Source: Aliiruegeria haliotis
GTDB taxonomy: Bacteria > Pseudomonadota > Alphaproteobacteria > Rhodobacterales > Rhodobacteraceae
Length of the DNA: 64,000 nt
Assembly (NCBI RefSeq): GCF_003003255.1
Contig: NZ_PVTD01000002.1
Coordinates: 682,001 to 746,000, forward strand
Direction of reading: 5' to 3'
Shown: in pieces, positions 52,864 through 61,050 of the stretch
Layout: each line of letters opens with the position of its first letter
Numbering within the stretch: the first letter of the stretch is position 1
The notes under the pieces: model-generated
Database searches by the model: none
What the model saw: the letters and a program-made list of their open reading frames with translations, nothing else
Told to the model about the DNA's origin: nothing
Translations under genes and position numbers: made by a program

Positions 52864-53295
52864 ATGGACGAGCTCGACCAAAACCTCATCTCGGCGCTGG
52901 CCGCGGACAGCTCCACCCCGACCGCGCAACTGGCCCGGAAACTGGGGATCGCCCGTTCGACGCTTCAGGCACGGATCGAGCGCCTCGAACGCACCGGCGT
53001 CATCGCCGGCTATACGATCCGGCTGGGTGAGGCGGTCGAACGGCGGCGCATTCGTGCAACCGTGCTGATCCATGTGGAGCCCCGCAGCACGGCGTCCGTT
53101 CTGCAACGGTTGCGCCCGATGCGAGCGGTAGAAGCCTGCTACACGACGACCGGGCGCATGGACATGGTGTTGCTGATCGTGGGTGAAACCACGCAGGAAC
53201 TCGATGAAACGCTGGATGCCATCGGTGCAATCCCGGGCGTCCGCGACACCGAATCCCTGATCCATCTGTCCACGAAATTCGACCGGCGCACCTGA
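52864..53295 (+). CDS. Lrp/AsnC family transcriptional regulator
   Basis: Regulator of 143 residues. The N-terminal helix-turn-helix is DELDQNLISALAADS followed by TAQLARKLGIARSTLQARIE near 19-38; the C-terminal RAM domain includes ATVLIHVEP and YTTTGRMDMVLLIVG. Lrp-type proteins sense amino acids. Being divergent from the ornithine-type decarboxylase, it probably controls that gene in response to ornithine, lysine or arginine. Confidence 0.87.
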   Translation: MDELDQNLISALAADSSTPTAQLARKLGIARSTLQARIERLERTGVIAGYTIRLGEAVERRRIRATVLIHVEPRSTASVLQRLRPMRAVEACYTTTGRMDMVLLIVGETTQELDETLDAIGAIPGVRDTESLIHLSTKFDRRT

Positions 53296-53320
53296 CCCCG
53301 GCCAACGGCCCGTAGGCCAG

Positions 53321-54190
53321 TCACGACCGCGTAAGTGGCACGTCCGCCTCGCTGATTTCGAGCAGGATCGACAGGATGTCTGCCTCTTCATGCTTGCCGA
53401 GGTGCCCGCCGCTCGACCAGGCCATGGACAACGCCGCTTTGGCCGCCGCCCATTTCAACAACCTCCCGCGGTCCACGCCGAACCCGACCGACCAGAGGTC
53501 GGCCAGTCGCCGAATGCGATCGGGTTGGCGGATCAGGTCATCGGCACCGACCGGGTTTCGGAAAGCGTTGGCCAGCTCGTACCCGCGATCGCCGATCACA
53601 CCCTTTGCATCGAAAGCCAGCCATCCCCGCGCGCCCATTCGGATGTTGTCATGGTGCAGGTCGCCGTGCAGTGGTGTCACATCCCGAGGAGACGCCAGCA
53701 ACCCGCGTGCAATCGCCTGCGCCCGTCCGATATCGCCGCGTAGTTCGGACGGGCAATCGGAGGTCATGCGCAATGCAAACAGCGCGCTGAACCACGCCTC
53801 CAGCGTCGGCAGCGGCTCCGGAAGATCCATCGGCCCGGAATGGAGCTGTCGGGCAACATCAAGCAGGTGTTCACTCGCCACATCGTCCTGCCCGTCCCGA
53901 ACGAGATCCCCGAGCGATGGCCCCTCCAGCCACTCCAAGAGCGCCAGACCCGGTTCGCGGTCGAGGAGCCGCGCCACACCGCGACCGTCCAGCGCCGCCA
54001 GCAAATCGAAGCCGTGGCTCTCGTTGCGCATGTCCCCGCCGTGGTAGAGCTTCAACGCGGCAGGTCCGGACGGTCCGCGCACTTTCCAGACCGTCGCGAG
54101 CCCTGTCACGGCAACTCTGGCTTCCACCACGCATTGATGGCGGCGCAACAGGACCTCTGCGGCGTGGCCGATCCTGCCGCCCCGCGTCAC
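53321..54190 (-). CDS. APH(6)-type aminoglycoside/hydroxyurea kinase-like protein
   Basis: Cytoplasmic small-molecule kinase, 289 residues. The catalytic Brenner-type motif is PLHGDLHHDNIRMG near 190-203 and the metal-binding AFDAKGVIGDRGYELANAF near 210-228, as in the APH(6)/hydroxyurea phosphotransferase family (StrB-like). N-terminal strands VWKVRGPSGPAALKLYHGG carry the ATP lysine. The start is GTG at 54190, overlapping the stop of the upstream deacetylase gene by 4 nt. Chromosomal and co-translated with a deacetylase, it is more likely a metabolic kinase than a resistance gene. Confidence 0.8.
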   Translation of the reverse strand: MTRGGRIGHAAEVLLRRHQCVVEARVAVTGLATVWKVRGPSGPAALKLYHGGDMRNESHGFDLLAALDGRGVARLLDREPGLALLEWLEGPSLGDLVRDGQDDVASEHLLDVARQLHSGPMDLPEPLPTLEAWFSALFALRMTSDCPSELRGDIGRAQAIARGLLASPRDVTPLHGDLHHDNIRMGARGWLAFDAKGVIGDRGYELANAFRNPVGADDLIRQPDRIRRLADLWSVGFGVDRGRLLKWAAAKAALSMAWSSGGHLGKHEEADILSILLEISEADVPLTRS

Positions 54191-55308
54191 GAGAGCCCCT
54201 CCCGGTGTCGCAGGACGGCAAGGCGGGCTCGCACGTCGTCGCGGATCGCCCCGTCGCGAGGCGTATCGCGCAGCGTTGTGAACCAGTGTTCCGGCGGGGA
54301 TTTCCCGCGCCGGTTTCCATCCCACCGGAGGTTTCGCATCACGACCTCTGCGGTAGGTGGCAGGCGGTCAGGGATCTCCAGACCGTTCAACACCGCCCAA
54401 ACTCCGCTCCAAAGGCGCCCCACCGACCACGGATTGTACCCGCCGCCGCCCAGAACGAGGTAGCGTGGCGCCAACGAGCGCAGGGCCGCAACGACTGCCC
54501 AGTGGGCATTGTTGGAAAGGGCCAGATGGGACAGCGGGTCTTCCTCCACCGCATCGGCACCGCATTGCAGCACGATGGCGTCTGCGCGGAACCGCTCGAC
54601 CAACGGCAGGATCAGCGTCTCGCGCACCAGTGCCATTTCCGTGTCATTGAACCCGGCCGGCACCGGCAGGTTCACCGCGGAGCCGCCCGCGCGCGCGTCA
54701 AGGGCACCGGTGAAGGGCCAGCGGCGCTCCTCGTGGACAGAGATCATCAACACGTCCGGATCGGCGGCAAAGGCCAGTTCCACACCGTCGGGGTGATGCG
54801 CGTCGATATCCACATAGGCGATCCTGCGTACCCCCGCGCGCCGCAGCGACAACATGCCGAGAACGGGATCATTGAGGTAGCAGAATCCGTTGGCGCGCCC
54901 GGGAAGCCCGTGATGCGTCCCACCAGCCGGATGATGGACCACCCCGCCCCTGGCCAGAAGCTCACCGGCGAGCAGCGAGCCACCGGCCGCCGTCGCCGGT
55001 CGGCGAAACACCTCAGCATAGACGGGATTGGAATGGGTGCCGAGCCCGAAACGATCCCGCTCCGCATCGCTCACCGCCTGTCGGACCTCGGCGCGCTGAA
55101 GCGCCGAAATGTACTCGGGTTCATGCCAGTGTGTCAGCGCCGCAGGACGTGCGCGGGGCGACGTAAGGTACTGGCTTCTGTCCAGCCAGCCCAGCGCCCG
55201 GCACAGGTCCATGACGGTCGACACGCGGGGCACGCGCAATGGGTGCCACGCACCATAGCTGGAGCCTCGATAGATCTCCGACCCGATGAAACTCGGCACC
55301 TGCTCCAC
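54187..55308 (-). CDS. Histone-deacetylase-like zinc deacetylase (AcuC/HDAC family)
   Basis: Cytoplasmic arginase-fold deacetylase, 373 residues. The active site shows HHPAGGTHHGLPGRANGFCY (general-base histidines), YVDIDAHHPDGVE (zinc Asp and His), QCGADAVEEDPL (second zinc Asp) and LGGGGYNPWSVGR (the family tyrosine loop). Substrates in bacteria include acetyl-lysine proteins and acetylpolyamines. No ATG is well placed: GTG at 55308 with AAGGA upstream is chosen, a TTG at 55338 being the alternative. It is translationally coupled to the kinase gene downstream. An ornithine-type decarboxylase lies 1.5 kb away, making an acetylpolyamine substrate worth considering. Confidence 0.82.
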   Translation of the reverse strand: MEQVPSFIGSEIYRGSSYGAWHPLRVPRVSTVMDLCRALGWLDRSQYLTSPRARPAALTHWHEPEYISALQRAEVRQAVSDAERDRFGLGTHSNPVYAEVFRRPATAAGGSLLAGELLARGGVVHHPAGGTHHGLPGRANGFCYLNDPVLGMLSLRRAGVRRIAYVDIDAHHPDGVELAFAADPDVLMISVHEERRWPFTGALDARAGGSAVNLPVPAGFNDTEMALVRETLILPLVERFRADAIVLQCGADAVEEDPLSHLALSNNAHWAVVAALRSLAPRYLVLGGGGYNPWSVGRLWSGVWAVLNGLEIPDRLPPTAEVVMRNLRWDGNRRGKSPPEHWFTTLRDTPRDGAIRDDVRARLAVLRHREGLS

Positions 55309-55516
55309 GGCTTTCCTTCCACGTTTGACAAGTGGCAAGCTAGGTCACCCTATCTGCTCATCAACGCGGAGCACCAGAGACGCCCGTACCAGCGCGACGA
55401 GCGCATTAGCCTCCCCTCTGCTGTAGCAATTCGGATCGCGTCGCGCGCGCCACACGCTGGTTCGGGGGAGCGTGGTGGGCACAGACACACGCCAGTCGGC
55501 CCAACCCTGCCCCCGG

Positions 55517-55828
55517 ATGGAGCAAAAGGCAGGATTGCCCGGCGGCCCGGTGCGCCGCAATCGTATCTTCAAGAGGAAGGTCGGGATCCTGTCCACCTCG
55601 CCCCGAGTTCTTCGATGGCGCATCCCCAAGGGTTGGCCGATGAACCTCCGCAGGTTGAGACAGCCACCCAACATCGAACCCGGCAAAAAGGTGGGAGACG
55701 CTGACACGCCGGGGACCGGAGCATCGTTTGAAACAGCGACCGGAATGCCGGCAGGAACAGCCATCCCGGCAGCATATCTTCGTCGCAGTCGAGCCGCTGA
55801 GGGTTCCTTTGCTAGCTGGCATCGTTGA
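55517..55828 (+). pseudogene. Possible degraded Nudix hydrolase
   Basis: In one frame RWRIPKGWPM (55613-55642) closely resembles the RWVIPKGWPM segment that opens the Nudix box in a common alphaproteobacterial Nudix subfamily, and the preceding AGLP, RRN and VGILSTS fit the usual beta strands. The rest of the Nudix box (REUXEEXGU) is absent in that frame; the +2 frame contains EPPQVETATQ, perhaps its decayed continuation. The stretch lies in a 660-bp gene-poor region between the deacetylase and DUF1178 genes. A chance match cannot be excluded. Confidence 0.35.
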
Positions 55829-55969
55829 ACGCTATCTCTTACGCGACGCAATGGCGGGATCGCGCCTTCCCGTGATTTTCAGAGGAATTGACCCGGATCG
55901 GCACTGTGCGGCCCCTGCGCGGGCCCGAGTTGTCTTGCAACCGGCTGCGGTTTCCTTAAATCTCACCCT

Positions 55970-56407
55970 ATGATCCGCTACAGCCTTCTTTGCGAAAGCA
56001 AGCACCGCTTCGACAGCTGGTTTGCCTCCGCCGATGCCTACGAAAAGCTCCACGGCGCCGGCATGGTGTCCTGTGCCGTCTGCGGCTCCACACAGGTGGA
56101 GAAGGCAATGATGGCACCCAACGTGAGTTCCGGCGAGAGCACAGCGCAACCCGAAGTGTCGGATCGCCCGCTCTCCAAACCCGCCAGCCCGGCCGAACAG
56201 ACCGTTGCGGACCTGCGAAAGAAGATCGAAGAAAACAGCGATTACGTGGGCACCGAGTTTGCCCGCGAAGCGCGCGCAATCCACGACGGAGAAGCCCCGA
56301 AGCGTTCTATCCATGGCGAGGCCAACGCGAAGGACGCCAAGAGCCTGATCGATGATGGGATTCCCGTCCTGCCCTTGCCCTTTGCCCCCGGTCGAAAGAC
56401 CAACTGA
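55970..56407 (+). CDS. DUF1178 family protein
   Basis: Protein of 145 residues matching DUF1178, common in alpha- and betaproteobacteria. The N-terminal zinc-ribbon-like part has CESKHRFDSWF (Cys8) and VSCAVCGSTQVEKAMMAP with a CxxC pair near 35-38. A central disordered stretch and the motif TEFAREARAIHDGEAPKRSI near 94-113 follow. Function unknown; a regulatory role has been supposed because of the ribbon. Its stop shares one base with the next start (TGATG), so it is coupled to the SDR gene. Confidence 0.88.
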   Translation: MIRYSLLCESKHRFDSWFASADAYEKLHGAGMVSCAVCGSTQVEKAMMAPNVSSGESTAQPEVSDRPLSKPASPAEQTVADLRKKIEENSDYVGTEFAREARAIHDGEAPKRSIHGEANAKDAKSLIDDGIPVLPLPFAPGRKTN

Positions 56408-57072
56408 TGCCCGCCAACACCCTGATCACCGGCGCCAATCGCGGTATTGGCCGCTCGATGGCAGCGGCCTTGGCAGCCACCGGCAATGTGATCGGGACGT
56501 ACCGGGACACGCCACCCGATGCGCGCGGCATCCGCTGGGAACGGCTTGACGTTGCCTCTCCCGACAGCCAGCAGGCGCTGGCAAAGCGGATCGAGGGCCT
56601 GCCCGTCGATCTGCTCGTCTGCAATGCCGGGGTCTTTCTCGACAAGGGACACCGGCTGGAGGACGGCTACGCGCAGACTCTATGGGAACAGAGCTTCGCG
56701 ACCAATGTCACCGGTGTTTTCATGACGATCCGGTCGCTGCTGCCAAACCTCCGCCTGTCGCACACCCCCAGGATCGCGATCATCTCCTCGAAGATGGCCT
56801 CCGATGCCGGGGCCCCGGGCGGCAGCTATATCTATCGCGCATCGAAGGCGGCAGTGCTCAACCTTGGTCGAAATCTCGCGGTCGATCTCGCGCCAGAGGG
56901 GATCGCCGTGGGGATCTACCACCCGGGATGGGTGCGGACGGACATGGGCAGCGCTGCGGCCGATATCTCCGTCGAGGAATCTGCAATGGGGCTGCTTGAG
57001 CGGTTCGACGCGCTCTCGCCCGAGACGACAGGCACATTCCAGAACTACGACGGAACCCCAATCGCGTTCTGA
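56407..57072 (+). CDS. Short-chain dehydrogenase/reductase
   Basis: Cytoplasmic Rossmann-fold oxidoreductase, 221 residues. The cofactor motif TGANRGIG is at 8-15, LVCNAGV near 71, the catalytic serine region IISSKMAS near 122 and YRASK near 139 in place of YxxxK, where tyrosine and lysine are intact. HPGWVRTDMG follows the active site. It resembles the C-factor/CsgA-like subgroup. Substrate unknown. It is coupled to the DUF1178 gene and convergent with the phytase-like gene. Confidence 0.83.
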   Translation: MPANTLITGANRGIGRSMAAALAATGNVIGTYRDTPPDARGIRWERLDVASPDSQQALAKRIEGLPVDLLVCNAGVFLDKGHRLEDGYAQTLWEQSFATNVTGVFMTIRSLLPNLRLSHTPRIAIISSKMASDAGAPGGSYIYRASKAAVLNLGRNLAVDLAPEGIAVGIYHPGWVRTDMGSAAADISVEESAMGLLERFDALSPETTGTFQNYDGTPIAF

Positions 57073-57179
57073 CCGCTCCTGCGGATTGCCTGCGAGACGA
57101 CGGCAAACCCGCCGCGAGCAAAGAGGGCGCCCGCAAAGACCGGACGCCCGAAGACGGTGACATCTGCTGCCGGGCAGAC

Positions 57180-59354
57180 CTACTGGAACGTGCCGACTGA
57201 GAAGAACAGCGTCTCACCGGAGTGATCGTCGACCCCGTCGTTGTCGGTGGAGACGAATGCCTCACCGGACACGTCGATAGCCAGCCCCTCGACCTTGTCC
57301 TGAACGTAGCCGTTCAGCTGCCGCAGGTCCGGCAGAAGGTCCCGGACCTCTTCCTTGGACACCACTTGCAACGTGCCACCAAGCGGGGCGGGAACCATCT
57401 CCGCGGCTGGAATTCGGTAGATCTTCTTGGTCACGGCAGCTTTGCCAATCTGGTTGTCCCGCTCGATCACGTAGACCCAGTCGCCATGAGCCACGATCTC
57501 GGAAAGGCCAACCCACCCGGTCTGCGGCGCGGCCTTCGGATAGAGCACGGCTCCCCATTCCTCCGTCTTGGTGTTGTAGGACACCAGCTTCACGTGGTCT
57601 TTCGGGTCGTCCCTCCACTCGCGCTGCACCGCCATCCAGAGTGAGTCCCCGATCCGCGTAATACCCTCGAAGCCAAAGCGTCTCTCAACCGCCATCAGCT
57701 CCGCCGGCAGGCCGATCTCCTGCTGGATCTCGCCATCGGCGCCCAAGCGGTAGATCGCATGCGGGATCACGCGGTCCGTCCGCCCCTCCGAGGCGATCCA
57801 GAAGCCGCCGTCACCATCGAGGGTGATACCCTCCATGTCGAGCTTCTGCGCCGGTTGCCCGTCGCGGGTCACGCGGATGAAGTCCACGATCTTCGCCGGG
57901 GTGCTCGTCGCGTCGATCCGGAAGATGGTCGGCTGCTGCCTGTAGAAACTGTCGTTCACCGCATAGAGAATACCGGGCAGCTTTGCGTCAGCCACCTGGC
58001 CGGAGATCGCGCCCCAGCCGACGGGCGCGCCGTTGTCCAGCGTGATGCCCCTGGAGGTCAGCATCGGGTATTGCGCCGCGCCTTCGGCCAGTTCGTAGAT
58101 CATGACATGCGCGCGGACGCCGCCATCCTCGATCAGATCGACCTCGTTGGCGGAGACCAGCAGGTTGCGCTCGGGGATGGCCATGAAACCCTCCGGCCCG
58201 ATGCCCGACGGCAGCAACTGCCTGAGCACGGGATTTTCCGGATCGGTGGCGTCGTAGACCCCGATAACAGAAGAACGCTCCGCGCCGATGAAGATGTAGG
58301 GCGTGTCGCCAAACGTTGCGACCTCGACCGATTCCGGCTCGACACCCTTGTTGCCCGACCGTCTCTCTGGATAGTGGCCGATCTCCACCACGGCGCGTTC
58401 GAAATCGAGACCGCTGTCATAGACAACCGAGCCGTCCTTGCGAAAGATCGTCCAGCCGCGGGATCCGCCATCCATGTCACCCTCGTTGGCGGTGACGAAA
58501 TGCATGTCGTCCAGCCACTTCACGGCATCCGGTTCCCGCACGCGGCCCATCTGCGCCCCGTCGAAGGTGAGAGCCCCTTCTTCGGCAATGTCGACCTTCT
58601 CCAGATCCACCGCGCCGGCGGAGAAATCGGCGATCAGCTCGCCCTCCCGGGAGATCACCACGAGGTGGTTGTTCTCCTGCATCGTCACGACCACCTCGCC
58701 AAGGCCGTTCACATCGACGAACTCCGGTTCGGGATCCTCGGGCGAGACCTCGGCCAGGCCGGTCACGTCCACGACCGTCAGGCTGTCGCAATCGGCAGCC
58801 TCTTCCGCCACCTTCACCAGAACCACGGTTCCGGCCGGCATCTGGCCGGTGCGGCCGTCGCCCGCGTCCTCATCGCGTTCGTTCTCGATCGCAATGGCGA
58901 TGAAGGAGCCATCCCCGGCCGCGGCGATCGAATCCGGCTGCCCCCCGAGGTCGCAGGAGCCGATGATTTCAGCAGAGGCGATGTCGATCATCGCCAGGTA
59001 CCCCGAAGGACTGGTGTAGCTCTCGGACGTGTTGATGCCCACGAATGCACGGCCACCGACGATGGCGACAGAGGTCGGCTCGCCATCGAGCGCAACATTG
59101 CCGAGCGGCTGCGGTGCCTTCGGATCGGTGATGTCGATCATGCCCACGACGCCCAGCGGGCTGTCGGTATAGACCAGCGTCATGCCGTCCGCAGTCGCGG
59201 CGATGATTTCTGCCGAGGTCTCGCGTGCCATGTCTTCGCCCGCGGCCATGTTCATCGGCGTTGCAAAGGATGCGATGCGGTTGAAGTTCATCTCGGCCTG
59301 CGCGGCGCCGGATGCGAGCGCCATGGCAGAAGTGAGCAGCAGTAGTCTCTTCAT
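57180..59354 (-). CDS. Secreted phytase-like esterase/beta-propeller protein
   Basis: Secreted protein of 724 residues. The signal peptide is about 1-20 (MKRLLLLTSAMALASGAAQA). The first half has beta-propeller repeats (PLGVVGMIDITDPKAPQPLG, YLAMIDIAS, PYIFIGAERSSVIGVYDATD) of the choice-of-anchor type; the second half (VADAKLPGILYAVNDSFY, LDMEGITLDGDGGFWIASEG, RFGFEGITRIGDSLWM, GLAIDVSGEAFVSTDNDGVD) matches the esterase-like activity of phytase family. Calcium-dependent hydrolysis of phosphate esters is plausible. A Pho-box-like site at 59421-59438 supports phosphate control. No membrane anchor is seen. Confidence 0.84.
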   Translation of the reverse strand: MKRLLLLTSAMALASGAAQAEMNFNRIASFATPMNMAAGEDMARETSAEIIAATADGMTLVYTDSPLGVVGMIDITDPKAPQPLGNVALDGEPTSVAIVGGRAFVGINTSESYTSPSGYLAMIDIASAEIIGSCDLGGQPDSIAAAGDGSFIAIAIENERDEDAGDGRTGQMPAGTVVLVKVAEEAADCDSLTVVDVTGLAEVSPEDPEPEFVDVNGLGEVVVTMQENNHLVVISREGELIADFSAGAVDLEKVDIAEEGALTFDGAQMGRVREPDAVKWLDDMHFVTANEGDMDGGSRGWTIFRKDGSVVYDSGLDFERAVVEIGHYPERRSGNKGVEPESVEVATFGDTPYIFIGAERSSVIGVYDATDPENPVLRQLLPSGIGPEGFMAIPERNLLVSANEVDLIEDGGVRAHVMIYELAEGAAQYPMLTSRGITLDNGAPVGWGAISGQVADAKLPGILYAVNDSFYRQQPTIFRIDATSTPAKIVDFIRVTRDGQPAQKLDMEGITLDGDGGFWIASEGRTDRVIPHAIYRLGADGEIQQEIGLPAELMAVERRFGFEGITRIGDSLWMAVQREWRDDPKDHVKLVSYNTKTEEWGAVLYPKAAPQTGWVGLSEIVAHGDWVYVIERDNQIGKAAVTKKIYRIPAAEMVPAPLGGTLQVVSKEEVRDLLPDLRQLNGYVQDKVEGLAIDVSGEAFVSTDNDGVDDHSGETLFFSVGTFQ

Positions 59355-59420
59355 TGGTATCCCCGGTTTGAGTTCCGGGGCACCAGTGACGGCAAAGGTT
59401 GAAAGGCAGGTAACACTTGC

Positions 59421-59438
59421 ATGTCGGTTTCATGAAAG
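59421..59438 (-). promoter_or_regulatory. Pho-box-like site upstream of phytase-like gene
   Basis: On the minus strand CTTTCAT-GAAA-CCGACAT agrees with the PhoB direct repeat CTGTCAT-N4-CTGTCAT at 11 of 14 positions. It lies 67-84 nt before the ATG, a normal place for PhoB activation. Confidence 0.5.
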
Positions 59439-59498
59439 CTGCGAGATTGCCGCGAGGGGCGCCATGTCGCGGCCGGGACAATTTACGCCACCGCACGC

Positions 59499-60236
59499 TC
59501 AGCCGCTGGCGCCGGGTGCCAGACGTTCGAGGATTTCGGCCAGCCAGGTTCGCATCTCCGCACTGCCGGAGATATCCACCACGCCTTCCTGCCAGCGCCC
59601 CGCCACCGTGAGCCGACCCGGCACACGCCAACGGTCCGGACGCGCGTGGTAGCTCATGCCGCAACCGGCGAGAGCCTCCGGGATTGCCCAGAGCGTCAGA
59701 GGCCCGCCCGGAACCGTCAGGCGAAGCGCATCCGATGCATCCCCCGCGCAGCCACCCTGCCCGAGGTAGAGCACGTTGTTTGCATCCCACTCGCCCAGCG
59801 TATGGGGATGTGCCGTTCCGCCGATCGGCGCCGCAGGCACCGGCAGGCGGCCCAGTTCCACAACCTGCTCGACCTGTAGAAAACCGAAGATCCGGTGATG
59901 GCGTTCCCCGGTCGCGGGATCGGCGAACAGGCCGAAGAACAGGAAGGTATCGCCGATCCCCACACCCTGATTGCGCAGATGGCCTTGGGCGGCGCCATGT
60001 TGGCCAAACGCACAGCGCCCCCCACGGAAGAACGGATCCGCATGGCACAGATCTTCTGCGCCGAGCCGCCCACGGGTGGCTTTCGCGACGAGATCTCCCA
60101 GCCCGAGATCGCCGTAGCTCGACACACTGTTGCCTTCCGCCGGGATCGGCAGGCTGACCGGGCGTCCCTCGACAATTGGTGACGGCGCGCCGCCAGAGGC
60201 GCTGTCAAAGCCTTTCCGCGAAAAGATGATCTTCAT
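59499..60236 (-). CDS. Nucleotide modification associated domain 3 (Nmad3)-like protein
   Basis: Protein of 245 residues that I recognise as the Nmad3 type from its opening IIFSRKGFDSASGGAPSPIV, SLPIP, then YGDLGLGDLVAKATRG, CHADPFFRGGRCAFGQHGAAQ and GIGDTFLFFGLFAD with RHHRIFGFLQVEQV. Computational work placed this domain near predicted DNA base-modification genes in phages and bacteria; no reaction is known. Here it stands alone, between the Pho-box side of the phytase-like gene and a terminator after the VPLPA-CTERM gene, without methylase or glycosyltransferase partners. Start 60236 begins the conserved region directly. Confidence 0.68.
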   Translation of the reverse strand: MKIIFSRKGFDSASGGAPSPIVEGRPVSLPIPAEGNSVSSYGDLGLGDLVAKATRGRLGAEDLCHADPFFRGGRCAFGQHGAAQGHLRNQGVGIGDTFLFFGLFADPATGERHHRIFGFLQVEQVVELGRLPVPAAPIGGTAHPHTLGEWDANNVLYLGQGGCAGDASDALRLTVPGGPLTLWAIPEALAGCGMSYHARPDRWRVPGRLTVAGRWQEGVVDISGSAEMRTWLAEILERLAPGASG

Positions 60237-60277
60237 GCGCCCCTCGTATCGAAGCCATGCACCCGGCACCAGCAACG

Positions 60278-60298
60278 AAAAACGGCGCCGAAGCGCCG
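60278..60298 (-). terminator. Rho-independent terminator of VPLPA-CTERM gene
   Basis: On the minus strand CGGCGC-TTCG-GCGCCG, a UUCG tetraloop hairpin, is followed directly by TTTTT. It lies 28 nt after the stop codon. Confidence 0.85.
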
Positions 60299-60325
60299 CC
60301 CGTCTGGTAGTGCAGGTCTGTCCGG

Positions 60326-60964
60326 TCAGGCGCGCCTGTTTCGGCGCAGGACCAGCAGCGCCCCGGCGCCTGCCAGAAGCATCGGAAACCCGGCAGGAAG
60401 CGGAACCGGCGCGGTCGGATCCATGTCCGAGACAGTCAGGAAAACGCGGCTGATGGCGCCGCCGGGTTCTCGCCAGACAGGCACGTTGAACGACAGCGAC
60501 GAAAGCGGATTCTGGGTTCCGAAACGTTTCAGCGTCACCGGGTTTCCGAGAATCGATGTCACATAGGGCCCACTGCCGTAGGAGTTGACATCCCCCCGGT
60601 TGCCCAGAACCCCGATCACGTCACCTGACGAGACCGCGATGCTCAGCCCCGACACCGCTGTCGCCTGGTTTCGGACATCATAGAGCACGTCATAGGTCGA
60701 AGTTGCGCTGGGAAAGGACGGCGGATTGGCAGGCAACCGCAGGACTGCGGCATGGAAATTGGCGGATGAGGCATCTGTTGGCACATCTATGCCCACGATC
60801 CAGAAATCCGTTGGCGCCGTGAACCAGAAGCCGCGAACATCGTTCGAAAACGTCGAGATCTGTGTCCCAACGTCAATGGTGTCCACAGTTGCCGCGGAAC
60901 CGTCATTGGCCGACAGACACAAGCCCGCGCTTACCAGCGCAACACCCAACCATCCAAATCTCAT
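60326..60964 (-). CDS. VPLPA-CTERM sorting domain protein
   Basis: Exported protein of 212 residues. A signal peptide covers about 1-25 (MRFGWLGVALVSAGLCLSA). The body is predicted beta-rich with no known enzyme motif. The C terminus PVPLPAGFPMLLAGAGALLV followed by RRNRRA is a textbook VPLPA-CTERM signal (motif, hydrophobic helix, basic tail), recognised by an exosortase-type enzyme in Rhodobacteraceae, so the protein is probably processed and placed at the cell surface or in an exopolysaccharide matrix. Start 60964 was chosen over a TTG upstream. Ends at a strong terminator. Confidence 0.82.
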   Translation of the reverse strand: MRFGWLGVALVSAGLCLSANDGSAATVDTIDVGTQISTFSNDVRGFWFTAPTDFWIVGIDVPTDASSANFHAAVLRLPANPPSFPSATSTYDVLYDVRNQATAVSGLSIAVSSGDVIGVLGNRGDVNSYGSGPYVTSILGNPVTLKRFGTQNPLSSLSFNVPVWREPGGAISRVFLTVSDMDPTAPVPLPAGFPMLLAGAGALLVLRRNRRA

Positions 60965-61050
60965 GGCAATGTACCCCTGCAATCTACCGCAAGGCTAGCA
61001 CGACCTCTAGCCCGTTGGAAAGACATGGAATTGCGTTGCTCGGCGGAAAG

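Noticed and set aside
53321-54190. Acquired antibiotic-resistance gene (streptomycin kinase)
   Set aside because: The family includes resistance enzymes, but this gene is embedded in an overlapping chromosomal pair without mobile elements, so I call it kinase-like only.
53917-55704. Plus-strand open frame of about 595 codons
   Set aside because: Antisense to the APH(6)-type kinase and HDAC-like genes, which show full motif sets.
57759-59345. Plus-strand open frame of about 528 codons
   Set aside because: Antisense to the phytase-like gene; His/Arg/Asp-rich shadow typical of GC-rich coding DNA.
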